DNA from: Deltaproteobacteria bacterium
GTDB taxonomy: Bacteria; Desulfobacterota; DSM-4660; Desulfatiglandales; HGW-15
DNA length: 15,736 nucleotides
NCBI GenBank assembly: GCA_016926135.1
Contig: JAFGPH010000248.1
Location: 1 to 15,736 of the forward strand
Direction: 5' to 3'
Each line of letters starts with the position of its first letter. Position 1 is the stretch's first letter. Shown here piece by piece: positions 6,559-15,736 of the stretch. The notes beneath the pieces were generated by a model. The model searched no databases. It saw only the letters and a list, made by a program, of their open reading frames with translations, and was not told the DNA's origin. A program made the translations under genes and the position numbers.

Positions 6559-7441
6559 TCTGGACGAACTAGGTTTGGGCCGTCTCCTGAATCGCGTCCT
6601 GCCTTACGTCCAGGGCCTCTTCCTCGCCGGGCCGCATGGGGGAGAGGGGGAACGACTGGATGGAACGCAGAGGGCCGCACTGCTCCGAAAGACCATCGGC
6701 CTCATCCAGGCAGAGATGCCCCTCTTCGTCTGGGTGACCCGGCCGTCTCCCCGGTCCACGATCGAGACCCTGCGATTCCTTCAGAGACAAGAGGCAAATG
6801 CCGGGTACACCGGCCCGGTCTTCTGGGTGGATACACCGCTCTACTATCAGAGCAACAGGGGCCTTCCACGGTATTACCATGACCTGGTGCCCCAGTTCGA
6901 CCGCCAATGGGTCCTCCACAACGACCCGGACTTCATCCGTCGACTCGGCCGTCCCCTCAAGAGAAACAACATCCGCACCGCGGTCCTGAAGGAGATTTGC
7001 AGCATAGAGGATATTCAGGGGCTCATCTTCTCGGGTCCTATGGACAGGGCCCACAACTATCAGAAGGCTGTGCGCGCGATGAAGGACTTCAGGATCTACG
7101 ACGGAGAGGAGTCGCGGTTCCTCAGCCATCCGAGCCTGAGCGGCGTCGTCTCCATCGGGGCAAACCTGGCCCCGAAGGAGTGGCACAAGGTCGTCGACTC
7201 CACCCTCAACCTGGGCGGCAGCCGGGAAGAGTACCCGGACCGCATGCAGCAGATCTGGGAGACCGGAAGGTATGTCAGCAGTCTCATGAGGCTGTATCAG
7301 CGGAACCCTGCACCTATGATCAAGAAAAGGCTTGCTGAAATGAGGATCATAGAGGGCCCCACCTGCACCGCGGAGGCTGGGGACCTGGGGCCGAATGCCC
7401 AGGAACTGAGAAGGCTCATGGAACAGCAGGGAGACGAGTAG
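6491..7441 (+). CDS. Dihydrodipicolinate synthase / N-acetylneuraminate lyase family aldolase, substrate unknown
   Basis: A 316-residue class I aldolase of the DapA/NanA family, a TIM barrel acting on pyruvate or a related 2-oxo acid through a Schiff base. Seen are the N-terminal GLILDLVTPL (compare VTPF), the loop LAGPHGGEGERL (45-56) where DapA has GTTGE, TPLYYQSN with the probable catalytic Tyr118, VLHNDP (compare YNVP), and the Schiff-base Lys167 in AVLKEI. LSGVVSIGANLAPKEW matches the GV(I/V)S..AN segment. It is longer than DapA (about 292), with an extra C-terminal helix region. The divergent pyruvate loop argues against ordinary lysine-pathway DapA. The ATG at 6491 fits the family N terminus, with GAGAGGA ending 11 bases before it. 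It overlaps kdsD by 68 bases, so the two are co-transcribed; a role near sugar-acid or envelope metabolism is inference only. Confidence 0.85.
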   Translation: MATSSLPRGLILDLVTPLRQNGDLDELGLGRLLNRVLPYVQGLFLAGPHGGEGERLDGTQRAALLRKTIGLIQAEMPLFVWVTRPSPRSTIETLRFLQRQEANAGYTGPVFWVDTPLYYQSNRGLPRYYHDLVPQFDRQWVLHNDPDFIRRLGRPLKRNNIRTAVLKEICSIEDIQGLIFSGPMDRAHNYQKAVRAMKDFRIYDGEESRFLSHPSLSGVVSIGANLAPKEWHKVVDSTLNLGGSREEYPDRMQQIWETGRYVSSLMRLYQRNPAPMIKKRLAEMRIIEGPTCTAEAGDLGPNAQELRRLMEQQGDE

Positions 7442-7509
7442 TCGAAGGCGACACCTCTTACACCAGAGAATGCACCTTGTGTATGTGCCTTATCAATAAC
7501 CCCGGGATA

Positions 7510-7890
7510 CTAATGCCCGCAGCAATCACTGCCGCACTCCGCGGCCTCGGCCATGGCCCTGATGACCTCTCGCGGGTCGGGTTCGCTCACGCTCTCGATC
7601 CTGGCCTTCAGGGTGAAGCCAGCCCCCTGATCCCGAAGGTTGAGAGGCGGCGGGAGAAGGTGCTGAAAAAAGGCGGGCACTTCTTCCACCGTCATGGGGA
7701 TGAGGACTTCGTCTCCTTCGCGCTTTCCGCTGAGTTTTATTTCAAGGGGGGAGAGCCCTCCGCTCCCGATGCCGTAAATGAAATCAAAGGTGAGGGGTTC
7801 CGGTGTCATATTCATGCTGGATGCAGGATGACATGCCTCCAAGCTCAACAAAACCTTCTTCAATTGTCCCACTCTTCTCTCTTCCGCCAT
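7510..7890 (-). CDS. Small FKBP/SlyD-like protein with Cys/His C-terminal tail
   Basis: A 126-residue protein that I cannot place exactly. The centre, LTFDFIYGIGSGGLSPLEIKLSGKREGDEV (residues 33-62, written here in two parts: LTFDFIYGIGSGG and LSPLEIKLSGKREGDEV), matches the FKBP pattern F.(Y/F)G.G.(I/L)P.LE..L.GK..GD. EEVPAFF follows, where SlyD-type proteins have EEAYG. The protein ends CGSDCCGH (Cys119, Cys123, Cys124, His126), a likely metal-binding tail like the Cys/His tail of SlyD. It lacks the usual FKBP N-terminal strand (V.v.Y.g....G..fd) and is short, so prolyl isomerase activity is doubtful. The ATG at 7890 has AAGGG about ten bases upstream. It stands alone, convergent with the aldolase gene 68 bases away. 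Codon use and GC look native. Confidence 0.6.
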   Translation of the reverse strand: MAEERRVGQLKKVLLSLEACHPASSMNMTPEPLTFDFIYGIGSGGLSPLEIKLSGKREGDEVLIPMTVEEVPAFFQHLLPPPLNLRDQGAGFTLKARIESVSEPDPREVIRAMAEAAECGSDCCGH

Positions 7891-7941
7891 ATGTCTTTTC
7901 CCTTAACGAACGGGCAACTGGATACTTGCCCTGGATTCCAA

Positions 7942-7972
7942 GCGTTCGCCCTGAGGTATCGAAGGGTGAACG
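7942..7972. repeat. GTTCGCCCTGAGG-type imperfect palindrome, copy 2
   Basis: GCGTTCGCCC pairs imperfectly with GGGTGAACGC around a CTGAGGTATCGAA centre. It differs from copy 1 (2607-2636) at one base in the centre and completes the GC flank that copy 1 has lost. It lies 52 bases upstream of the FKBP-like gene start. Confidence 0.7.
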
Positions 7973-7987
7973 CGGCTTTTTGCCATT

Positions 7988-8084
7988 AAAATCCCCCCTG
8001 GCCCCCCTTGCCAATGGGGGGACCTTTTGCTCGCCTTTTCCTTCAGCTTCCCTCTTTGCCAAAAGGGGGATCGAGGGGGATTTT
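7988..8084. repeat. Nested CCCCC/GGGGG inverted repeat
   Basis: AAAATCCCCCC (7988-7998) at the left pairs with GGGGGATTTT (8075-8084) at the right. Next inward, CCCCCCTTG (about 8002-8010) pairs with CAAAAGGGGG (about 8060-8069), and the left arm has its own small CCCCCCTTGCCAATGGGGGG hairpin (8002-8021). No gene is in this stretch. It is of the same style as the palindromes at 2651 and 13800 but a different family. Confidence 0.6.
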
Positions 8085-8359
8085 CATGGGTGGGGGCGAC
8101 CACAACCCTGATCATGGAAATTCACGAGATCGGCCTTTCTTGGGAAGAATATAGCAACGTCGGAGAACCGAGGCAACTTGGGCGGGTACAATTCCCCTCA
8201 GTATTGTTGATTTATTCAGAGATTCCCCGCAAATGACATCCTACCTATGGAAAAGGGGCTCACATCGGGTTCGACAACACCGTTTACAGATGGGAGGGCC
8301 TTTTTAGGAGCGCATCAGCCAGGACCGGGGAAATACCCCCTTTGCCTTGTTCATCCGCC
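8085..8359. other. Gene-free stretch before the transketolase promoter
   Basis: No gene, RNA or repeat is recognised here. The short frames in it have no homology I can see and no ribosome site. It separates the repeat cluster from the transketolase promoter. Confidence 0.5.
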
Positions 8360-8388
8360 TTGACACTGTACGGACTTGGGACTACAAA
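8360..8388 (+). promoter_or_regulatory. Sigma70-type promoter for transketolase
   Basis: TTGACA (8360-8365) is a perfect -35, followed after 17 bases by TACAAA (8383-8388), a four-of-six -10. Transcription would start near 8395, leaving a leader of about 37 bases with AAAGGAG (8417-8423) eight bases before the ATG at 8432. This also argues against the longer frame starting at 8342, which would lie upstream of the transcript start. Confidence 0.6.
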
Positions 8389-8431
8389 AACCCCTGTGTT
8401 TTCAGAAAGAGCATCGAAAGGAGCCGATAAA

Positions 8432-10438
8432 ATGGATCTGGACAGTCTCTGTATCAACACGATTCGCATGTTATCCGCCGACTGCGTGGAAAGGGCCAGG
8501 TCAGGACACCCCGGCATGCCCATGGGCGCAGCCCCCATGGCCTACGTGCTCTGGACACGCTTCCTGAGACACCATCCCCGAAACCCCGGCTGGCCCGACA
8601 GGGACCGCTTCGTGCTCTCCGCAGGCCACGGATCCATGCTGCTCTACAGTCTTCTCCACCTCACCGGTTATGACCTTTCCCTTGAGGAACTCAAAAACTT
8701 CCGCCAGTGGGAGAGCAGGACCCCGGGCCATCCCGAATTCGGCAGGACCCCGGGCGTGGAAACGACCACCGGCCCCCTGGGTCAGGGGTTTGGCAATGGC
8801 GTGGGTATGGCCATTGCCGAACGCTTCCTGGCCGCTCGTTTCAACCGTCCAGGTCACGAGGTCGTCAACCACTACACGTACGGCATCGTGAGTGACGGAG
8901 ACCTCATGGAGGGCGTCTCCCACGAGGCCGCCTCCCTGGCAGGCCACCTGGGGCTCGGTAGACTCATCTATCTCTACGACGACAACCACATCACCATTGA
9001 CGGGGTCACGGACCTGGCGTTCACGGAGAACCGCGTGGCCCGTTTCAAGGCCTATGGGTGGCATGTGCAGGAGGTCAAGGACGGGAACGATCTCCAGGCC
9101 ATAGCCAGGGCCATCCGGGTCGCCCGGAGCCAGAGGCATCGCCCTTCCCTCATCGCGGTGCGGACCCATATCGGATACGGCAGCCCCAACAAGCAGGATA
9201 CCTCCTCGGCCCACGGAGAACCCCTTGGCCCGGAAGAGCTGCGCCTCACTAAGGAGAAGATTGGGTGGCCCACGGAGCCCGAATGCTTTGTGCCGGAGCA
9301 GGCCCTTTCCCTTTTCCGCGGGGCGATCCCGAGGGGAGAAAAGATGGAAAAAGTCTGGAAAAAACGTTTCCTGGCCTATGAAAGGGCTTATCCTGAACAG
9401 GCCGAAGAGTGGAACCGCTGGTTCCGCTCCAAAGTCCCCGGAAACTGGGAGGAGGATATTCCCGCCTTCCCCCCCGATCCGAAGGGCATGGCCACCCGTG
9501 TGGCCTCCGGTTCAGTGCTGAACGCCCTCGCTGGCCGGTTCCCGAACCTCATCGGCGGCTCCGCCGATCTCGCCCCCTCCAACAAGACGTTCGTCAAGGG
9601 CGGCCTGATCTTTCAGCGGGATTCCTTTGAAGGCCGCAATTTCCATTTCGGCGTGCGGGAGCACGGGATGGGTGCCGTCATGAACGGCATGGCCCTCCAC
9701 GGCGGTCTCATCCCTTACGGCGGGACCTTTCTGGTCTTCTCGGACTACATGCGACCCGCCATCCGCCTCGCCGCCCTCATGGGCCTCAAGGTGATCTATG
9801 TCTTCACCCACGACAGCATAGGCCTTGGCGAGGATGGCCCTACCCACCAGCCCGTCGAACACCTTGCCGCCTTGAGGGCGATTCCCCATCTGACCGTCCT
9901 CCGGCCCTGTGACGCCAATGAAACGGCAGAGGCCTGGCGGTTTGCCCTCTCACAGACCTCAGGCCCTGTGGCCCTTGTCCTGTCCCGCCAAAATCTTCCC
10001 ACCCTGGACCGCAACCAAGTCTCCCCTGCAGAGGGACTTCACCGTGGCGCCTACACCCTGGCGCAGGAGACGGGAGGGAACCCCGACCTCATCCTGATCG
10101 CTTCCGGCTCAGAGGTCGCCCTGGCCCTCCAGGCCGCGCAAAGACTTCGCCAACAGGGCATATCCCCAAGGGTGGTGAGCATGCCTTCATGGGAACTCTT
10201 CGACAAGCAGCCCGAGCGTTATAGGCACGATGTCCTGCCTCCTGGGGTGGAAAAGAGGATTGCCGTAGAGGCAGGCAGCCCCCAGGGCTGGCATCGCTAC
10301 GTGGGATCCGGGGGTGAGGTCATCGGTATTGAGCGCTTCGGTGCATCAGCCCCGTACAAAACCCTCTATGAAAAACTGGGGATCACTGTTGACCGGATAG
10401 TCGAGGCAGCCCTCGCCCTGAAGCACAGAGGCTCGTAG
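8432..10438 (+). CDS. tkt: Transketolase
   Basis: This thiamine diphosphate (ThDP) enzyme moves two-carbon units between sugar phosphates in the non-oxidative pentose phosphate pathway. It has 668 residues, close to the E. coli length. The ThDP-binding and active-site residues sit at E. coli-like positions: His26 (RSGHPGMPM), His66 (SAGHGSML), His100 (TPGHPEF), Asp155-Gly-Asp (VSDGDLMEG) and Asn185 ([10 protein letters not shown]). The second domain has [12 protein letters not shown], then [14 protein letters not shown] with the catalytic Glu, and [17 protein letters not shown]-terminal transketolase domain ends the protein. The ATG at 8432 is chosen over the open frame from 8342 because of the AAAGGAG site eight bases before it, the family N terminus ([17 protein letters not shown]) and the upstream promoter. 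It is monocistronic and convergent with carB. It supplies ribulose-type pentose phosphates that kdsD uses. Confidence 0.95.
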   Translation: MDLDSLCINTIRMLSADCVERARSGHPGMPMGAAPMAYVLWTRFLRHHPRNPGWPDRDRFVLSAGHGSMLLYSLLHLTGYDLSLEELKNFRQWESRTPGHPEFGRTPGVETTTGPLGQGFGNGVGMAIAERFLAARFNRPGHEVVNHYTYGIVSDGDLMEGVSHEAASLAGHLGLGRLIYLYDDNHITIDGVTDLAFTENRVARFKAYGWHVQEVKDGNDLQAIARAIRVARSQRHRPSLIAVRTHIGYGSPNKQDTSSAHGEPLGPEELRLTKEKIGWPTEPECFVPEQALSLFRGAIPRGEKMEKVWKKRFLAYERAYPEQAEEWNRWFRSKVPGNWEEDIPAFPPDPKGMATRVASGSVLNALAGRFPNLIGGSADLAPSNKTFVKGGLIFQRDSFEGRNFHFGVREHGMGAVMNGMALHGGLIPYGGTFLVFSDYMRPAIRLAALMGLKVIYVFTHDSIGLGEDGPTHQPVEHLAALRAIPHLTVLRPCDANETAEAWRFALSQTSGPVALVLSRQNLPTLDRNQVSPAEGLHRGAYTLAQETGGNPDLILIASGSEVALALQAAQRLRQQGISPRVVSMPSWELFDKQPERYRHDVLPPGVEKRIAVEAGSPQGWHRYVGSGGEVIGIERFGASAPYKTLYEKLGITVDRIVEAALALKHRGS

Positions 10439-10440
10439 AA

Positions 10441-10455
10441 AGACCTGTCAGGTCT
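10441..10455 (+). terminator. Weak hairpin after transketolase
   Basis: AGACCT (10441-10446) pairs with AGGTCT (10450-10455) around a GTC loop, starting three bases after the transketolase TAG. No T-run follows, so it is not a standard intrinsic terminator; it is a candidate only because of its place between convergent genes. Confidence 0.25.
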
Positions 10456-10482
10456 CCGAGGTCCTGCCCTCCGCGAGAGACC

Positions 10483-10531
10483 CTTTCAGCTTTGAGCTTT
10501 CAGCTCGTCCTTGAACTTTGCACCCTGCGCC
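10483..10531 (-). repeat. 7-base tandem array behind the carB stop codon
   Basis: On the minus strand, starting two bases after the carB TAG, seven units of exactly 7 bases follow without a break. The first two are GGCGCAG and GGTGCAA. The last three are nearly identical to each other (CTGAAAG twice, with one CTCAAAG between them). The first half shares its words with the array behind rlmH (2865-2892). It fills most of the gap between transketolase and carB. Confidence 0.7.
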
Positions 10532-10532
10532 T

Positions 10533-13733
<3,201 letters not shown>

Positions 13734-13791
13734 AGGTGCTCCTTTCTCCTGTCCCGATATAAACGCGGTTCTTCTTTCGGCATGTGAGAGT

Positions 13792-13840
13792 TCCCCCTCA
13801 CCCCTGCCCTCTCCCCCATCCTGGGGGAGAGGGCAGGGGT
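13792..13840. repeat. CCCCTCACCCC...CTCTCCCCC palindrome, copy B, with a perfect 19-base-pair stem
   Basis: The arms 13800-13818 and 13822-13840 are exact reverse complements around a three-base TCC loop. The flanking CCCCCTCACCCC word is shared with copy A (2651-2710). It lies about 60 bases upstream of the carB ATG on its leader side. No T-run follows on the minus strand, so a terminator is not supported, but such a stem in an mRNA leader could affect processing or stability. Confidence 0.8.
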
Positions 13841-13857
13841 TCTGCAGGTCTCTCTGA

Positions 13858-13885
13858 TCGATGCTCAATGTTCAATGATCAATGC
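13858..13885 (-). repeat. 7-base tandem array directly behind the small membrane protein gene
   Basis: On the minus strand, four units of 7 bases follow the TAG with no gap: GCATTGA, then TCATTGA, and two more differing at one or two positions. The unit differs from the GGtnCAa unit of the other arrays, but the period and the position at a stop codon are the same. Confidence 0.7.
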
Positions 13886-14245
13886 CTACACCTTCCCGTT
13901 TCCGAGATAGGGTGTCTGCAAGGGACCCTGTTCCTCTTCCCCTCGTTCTCCCTCCTGTGTGTCCCTGATAATGGTGGACAGCTCCGTTACGGACTTCCGG
14001 ATCTCCTTCACAGACTCATTCAGCGACCGGATGGCCTCGATCTGGGCCTTTGTGCCCTCATAGGCCCTCATCGTGATGACAACGTGGACACTGGTGGAAC
14101 CGAAAAGAAAGGCGGTGAAGACCGCGAGGGCCCAGACCCCTGTAACCAGATGCCTCTCGCGAGCTTCGGATCCCGATCCGCCTTGCCCCACTCCAACCCC
14201 CTCTCCTGCCTCCGCCCCTGGACTGCTTTGACACGGCGACTTCAT
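13886..14245 (-). CDS. Small single-pass membrane protein with coiled coil, unknown function
   Basis: A 119-residue protein that I do not recognise. Residues 1-32 are Gly/Ser/Glu rich with one Cys. Residues 33-58 form one hydrophobic segment (HLVTGVWALAVFTAFLFGS and on), a likely transmembrane helix. Residues 66-95 form an amphipathic helix with a 3-4 heptad spacing of Ile69, Ile72, Leu75, Val79, Ile82, Val86 and Leu89, so a short coiled coil is likely. The tail is acidic. I prefer the ATG at 14245, with GGAGAGGG ten bases upstream; a GTG at 14284 in the same frame would add 13 residues. It lies 75 bases after ttcA and before carB, all on the same strand. Real-gene status rests on the ribosome site, the ordered domain pattern and the snug spacing. 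It could act as a membrane anchor or scaffold, but nothing shows this. Confidence 0.6.
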   Translation of the reverse strand: MKSPCQSSPGAEAGEGVGVGQGGSGSEARERHLVTGVWALAVFTAFLFGSTSVHVVITMRAYEGTKAQIEAIRSLNESVKEIRKSVTELSTIIRDTQEGERGEEEQGPLQTPYLGNGKV

Positions 14246-14320
14246 AGGGATAATACCCTCTCCTTTCTCTTGAAACCCGGACACAATGAGCTCTCCACCG
14301 GCGCCCTTCCCATAACTCCC

Positions 14321-15040
14321 TCACAGGAGATACTCCGGCCGCACATTGTGGAGGGCACGAAAGACGTTTCCCTTGATCTTCCTGTTGCTTCTGTAGAACC
14401 CGTTCAGCATCTCCTTGATTGTTTGCCTCATGGACCGGCCGGCGGTCGGACACCCCGGATCGATCCCGGACCACCCCATGGCTTTCGCGTAGCGGCCGAT
14501 GAGGTCGCGGTCGATCATGTAGAGGGGCCGGATAACGAAGACCTTTCCCTGAAAGAACTCCTGGACGGGCATCATAGTGCTTGCCGACGCCCCATAGAAG
14601 AGGTTCAGGAAGAAGGTCTCGATCAGGTCGTCCTTGTGATGGCCAAAGGCGATCCGGCTGCACCCCAGTTCTCCAGCCAACTCAAAAAAGATCTTCCTCC
14701 TCAGCCTGGAGCAGAGGAAACACGGATTCTCCCTGTTCTCCTCGCTGTGGGCCCGTACCCCGATGTCGCTCCGGACCACGCGGTGGTCAAACCCGTGTTC
14801 CGTAAAGAAAGCCTCCATCTGGGTCGCCGTGTCGTTCCCGAACCCGGGATCCACATGCACCGCCGTCATCCGGTATTGGATGGGAACCCGCCGGAGACGT
14901 TCATGCAGCAACCACAGAAGCGAAAGGCTGTCGAGACCTCCTGAGACGGCCACCAGCACGTGATCTCCGTCTGCGATCATGCCCCGGTCGTGGATGGCCT
15001 TCCCCATGAGGCGCTTCATCTCTTTTGCCGCGAATCCCAC
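14321..15040 (-). CDS. ttcA: TtcA-family tRNA 2-thiocytidine biosynthesis protein
   Basis: This ATP-pyrophosphatase (PP-loop) enzyme thiolates cytidine 32 of certain tRNAs using an iron-sulfur cluster. The 239-residue protein has the PP-loop SGGLDS (33-38), FGHHKDDLIETFFLNLFYG (132-150), and Cys107/Cys110 in PCFLCSRLRR. A third Cys197 (GCPTAG) lines up with E. coli Cys222, so all three cluster ligands are present. The end, RQTIKEML then HNVRPEYLL, matches E. coli TtcA. It is shorter than the E. coli protein (about 311 residues), mainly at the ends. The start is uncertain: I use the GTG at 15040, with TGAGG overlapping the yggS stop about 13 bases upstream. ATGs at 15019 and 15007 are alternatives that would leave out the first seven or eleven residues. 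It follows yggS with a 15-base gap and is co-transcribed. Confidence 0.88.
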   Translation of the reverse strand: MGFAAKEMKRLMGKAIHDRGMIADGDHVLVAVSGGLDSLSLLWLLHERLRRVPIQYRMTAVHVDPGFGNDTATQMEAFFTEHGFDHRVVRSDIGVRAHSEENRENPCFLCSRLRRKIFFELAGELGCSRIAFGHHKDDLIETFFLNLFYGASASTMMPVQEFFQGKVFVIRPLYMIDRDLIGRYAKAMGWSGIDPGCPTAGRSMRQTIKEMLNGFYRSNRKIKGNVFRALHNVRPEYLL

Positions 15041-15055
15041 CGATTGGTATCAACC

Positions 15056-15736
15056 TCACGTGGTTTCTGAATCCGTGCGCCGTGCACCCTGTGCCGTGTG
15101 CCTCTCTCCAAAGATCTTCGTGCCCACCCTGACCAGGTTCGCCCCTTCCTCCAGGGCCACTCTGTAGGAATCGGACATGCCCATGGAGAGCCAGGTCATC
15201 TCCACACCGGGCAGGTTCATGGCCTTCAGCCGATCGAAGATCTCCCTCGTCTTCCTGAAATAGGGGCGGGCCTCCTCGGGGTCTCCCGAGAGGGGCCCCA
15301 TGGTCATGAGGCCCATGACCCGGATATTTCTGAGGTCGGCCATTTCCCGGATCAGGTCCGCGGCCTTCTCAGGCAGGACCCCCGCCTTCTGCTTCTCCCC
15401 GCCGCTGTTGATCTCCACGAGGACCGGCATGACCTTCTCCAGCCTCCCGCAACACTTGTCGATCTCCCTGGCGAGCTTCACGGAATCCACGGTCTCGATC
15501 ATGTCAAACACCCTGACCGCCTTCCTTGCCTTGTTGGTCTGGAGATGCCCGATCATGTGCCATTCCGCCTTGGGCCCGATCGATTGGACCGCCCTCTCCG
15601 CCTCCTGCACGTAGTTCTCGCCGATGATCGTGACCCCCGCTTCGATGGCCTCCAGGATCTCTTCGGGCGTTCTCGTCTTGGCCGCACCTTCCAGTTTCAC
15701 CCCAGGGGGCAATTCCCGGAGTATCTCCTGCACCCT
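15056..15736 (-). CDS. yggS: YggS/PROSC-family PLP homeostasis protein (5' end outside window)
   Basis: A single-domain PLP-binding barrel related to the alanine racemase N-terminal domain; it manages free PLP rather than catalysing a known reaction. The PLP Lys is in AAKTRTPEEI. Other marks are IGENYVQEA, WHMIGHLQTNKARK, VNSGGE-like sequence (EINSGGEKQKAG), RVMGLMTMGP, and the phosphate loop LSMGMSDSY then LVRVGTKIFG. The frame is still open at base 15736; the GTG at 15733 has no ribosome site visible and the first helix is incomplete, so the true start lies beyond the window. After the usual GTKIFGER end, 14 extra residues (HTAQGARRTDSETT) are encoded, and most of these come from a 7-base tandem array at 15068-15102. 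It heads a yggS-ttcA unit. Confidence 0.93.
   Translation of the reverse strand, partial: RVQEILRELPPGVKLEGAAKTRTPEEILEAIEAGVTIIGENYVQEAERAVQSIGPKAEWHMIGHLQTNKARKAVRVFDMIETVDSVKLAREIDKCCGRLEKVMPVLVEINSGGEKQKAGVLPEKAADLIREMADLRNIRVMGLMTMGPLSGDPEEARPYFRKTREIFDRLKAMNLPGVEMTWLSMGMSDSYRVALEEGANLVRVGTKIFGERHTAQGARRTDSETT
15068..15102 (-). repeat. 7-base tandem array inside the 3' end of yggS
   Basis: On the minus strand five units of exactly 7 bases lie end to end. The first two are GGCACAC and GGCACAG, followed by two further GGyGCAC units and a diverged one. The array ends nine bases before the yggS TGA (15056-15058) and is translated as its C-terminal tail. The core CAGGGTGCA is shared with the arrays behind carB and rlmH. 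Confidence 0.7.

Noticed and set aside
8342..8431. A 30-residue N-terminal extension of transketolase
   Set aside because: It spans the promoter and ribosome site; the family N terminus starts at the ATG at 8432.
10483..10531. CRISPR array
   Set aside because: Units are 7 bases with no spacers, degenerate, and there are no cas genes in the window.
13734..13868. A 45-residue N-terminal extension of CarB
   Set aside because: It would be translated through the palindromic repeat, has no similarity to CarB N termini, and the ATG at 13733 has an excellent ribosome site.

Overview
The window is an ordinary-looking, GC-rich bacterial chromosome segment that is densely packed with housekeeping and metabolic genes. 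The gene set and style suggest a Desulfobacterota (former Deltaproteobacteria) relative, for example a sulfate reducer or syntroph. The clues are a beta-oxidation type 3-hydroxyacyl-CoA dehydrogenase, a HisF of the KLTKGVKF type, a KpsF/KdsD-type Kdo pathway isomerase (so Gram-negative), a TtcA-family thiolase, and intergenic palindromes of types I associate with that phylum. The taxonomic call is inference; there is no rRNA or other marker gene here.

Layout. Bases 1-2374 (+ strand): the 3' end of a 3-hydroxybutyryl-CoA dehydrogenase, a possible 27-codon small ORF coupled to hisH, then hisH and hisF (glutaminase and cyclase of imidazole glycerol phosphate synthase), then a stand-alone CheY-like response regulator behind a plausible sigma70 promoter. 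Bases 2375-2892: a gene-free stretch filled with several kinds of palindromic repeat. Bases 2893-5341 (- strand): an overlapping operon read thrC, low-molecular-weight phosphatase, rlmH. Bases 5342-5526: a divergent control region with an inverted repeat that covers the kdsD start codon. Bases 5527-7441 (+): kdsD, overlapped by 68 bases by a dihydrodipicolinate synthase-family aldolase of unknown substrate. Bases 7510-7890 (-): a small FKBP/SlyD-like protein with a Cys/His tail. Bases 7891-8431: more palindromic repeats, then a good sigma70 promoter. Bases 8432-10438 (+): transketolase. Bases 10533-15736 (-): yggS (cut by the window edge), ttcA, a small membrane/coiled-coil protein and carB.

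How the genes relate. There is no single pathway. The genes serve amino acid, pyrimidine and cofactor supply (hisHF, thrC, carB, yggS), sugar phosphate and Kdo supply for lipopolysaccharide (transketolase, kdsD), and RNA modification (rlmH, ttcA). I see no phage, insertion sequence, CRISPR array, toxin-antitoxin or defence locus, and no tRNA or rRNA.

The most unusual pattern is a set of degenerate 7-base tandem arrays. They occur at the 3' ends of four of the six minus-strand genes that do not run into another gene (rlmH, carB, the small membrane protein gene and yggS). In three of these the array begins within two bases of the stop codon. In yggS the array lies inside the coding sequence and encodes most of the C-terminal tail.
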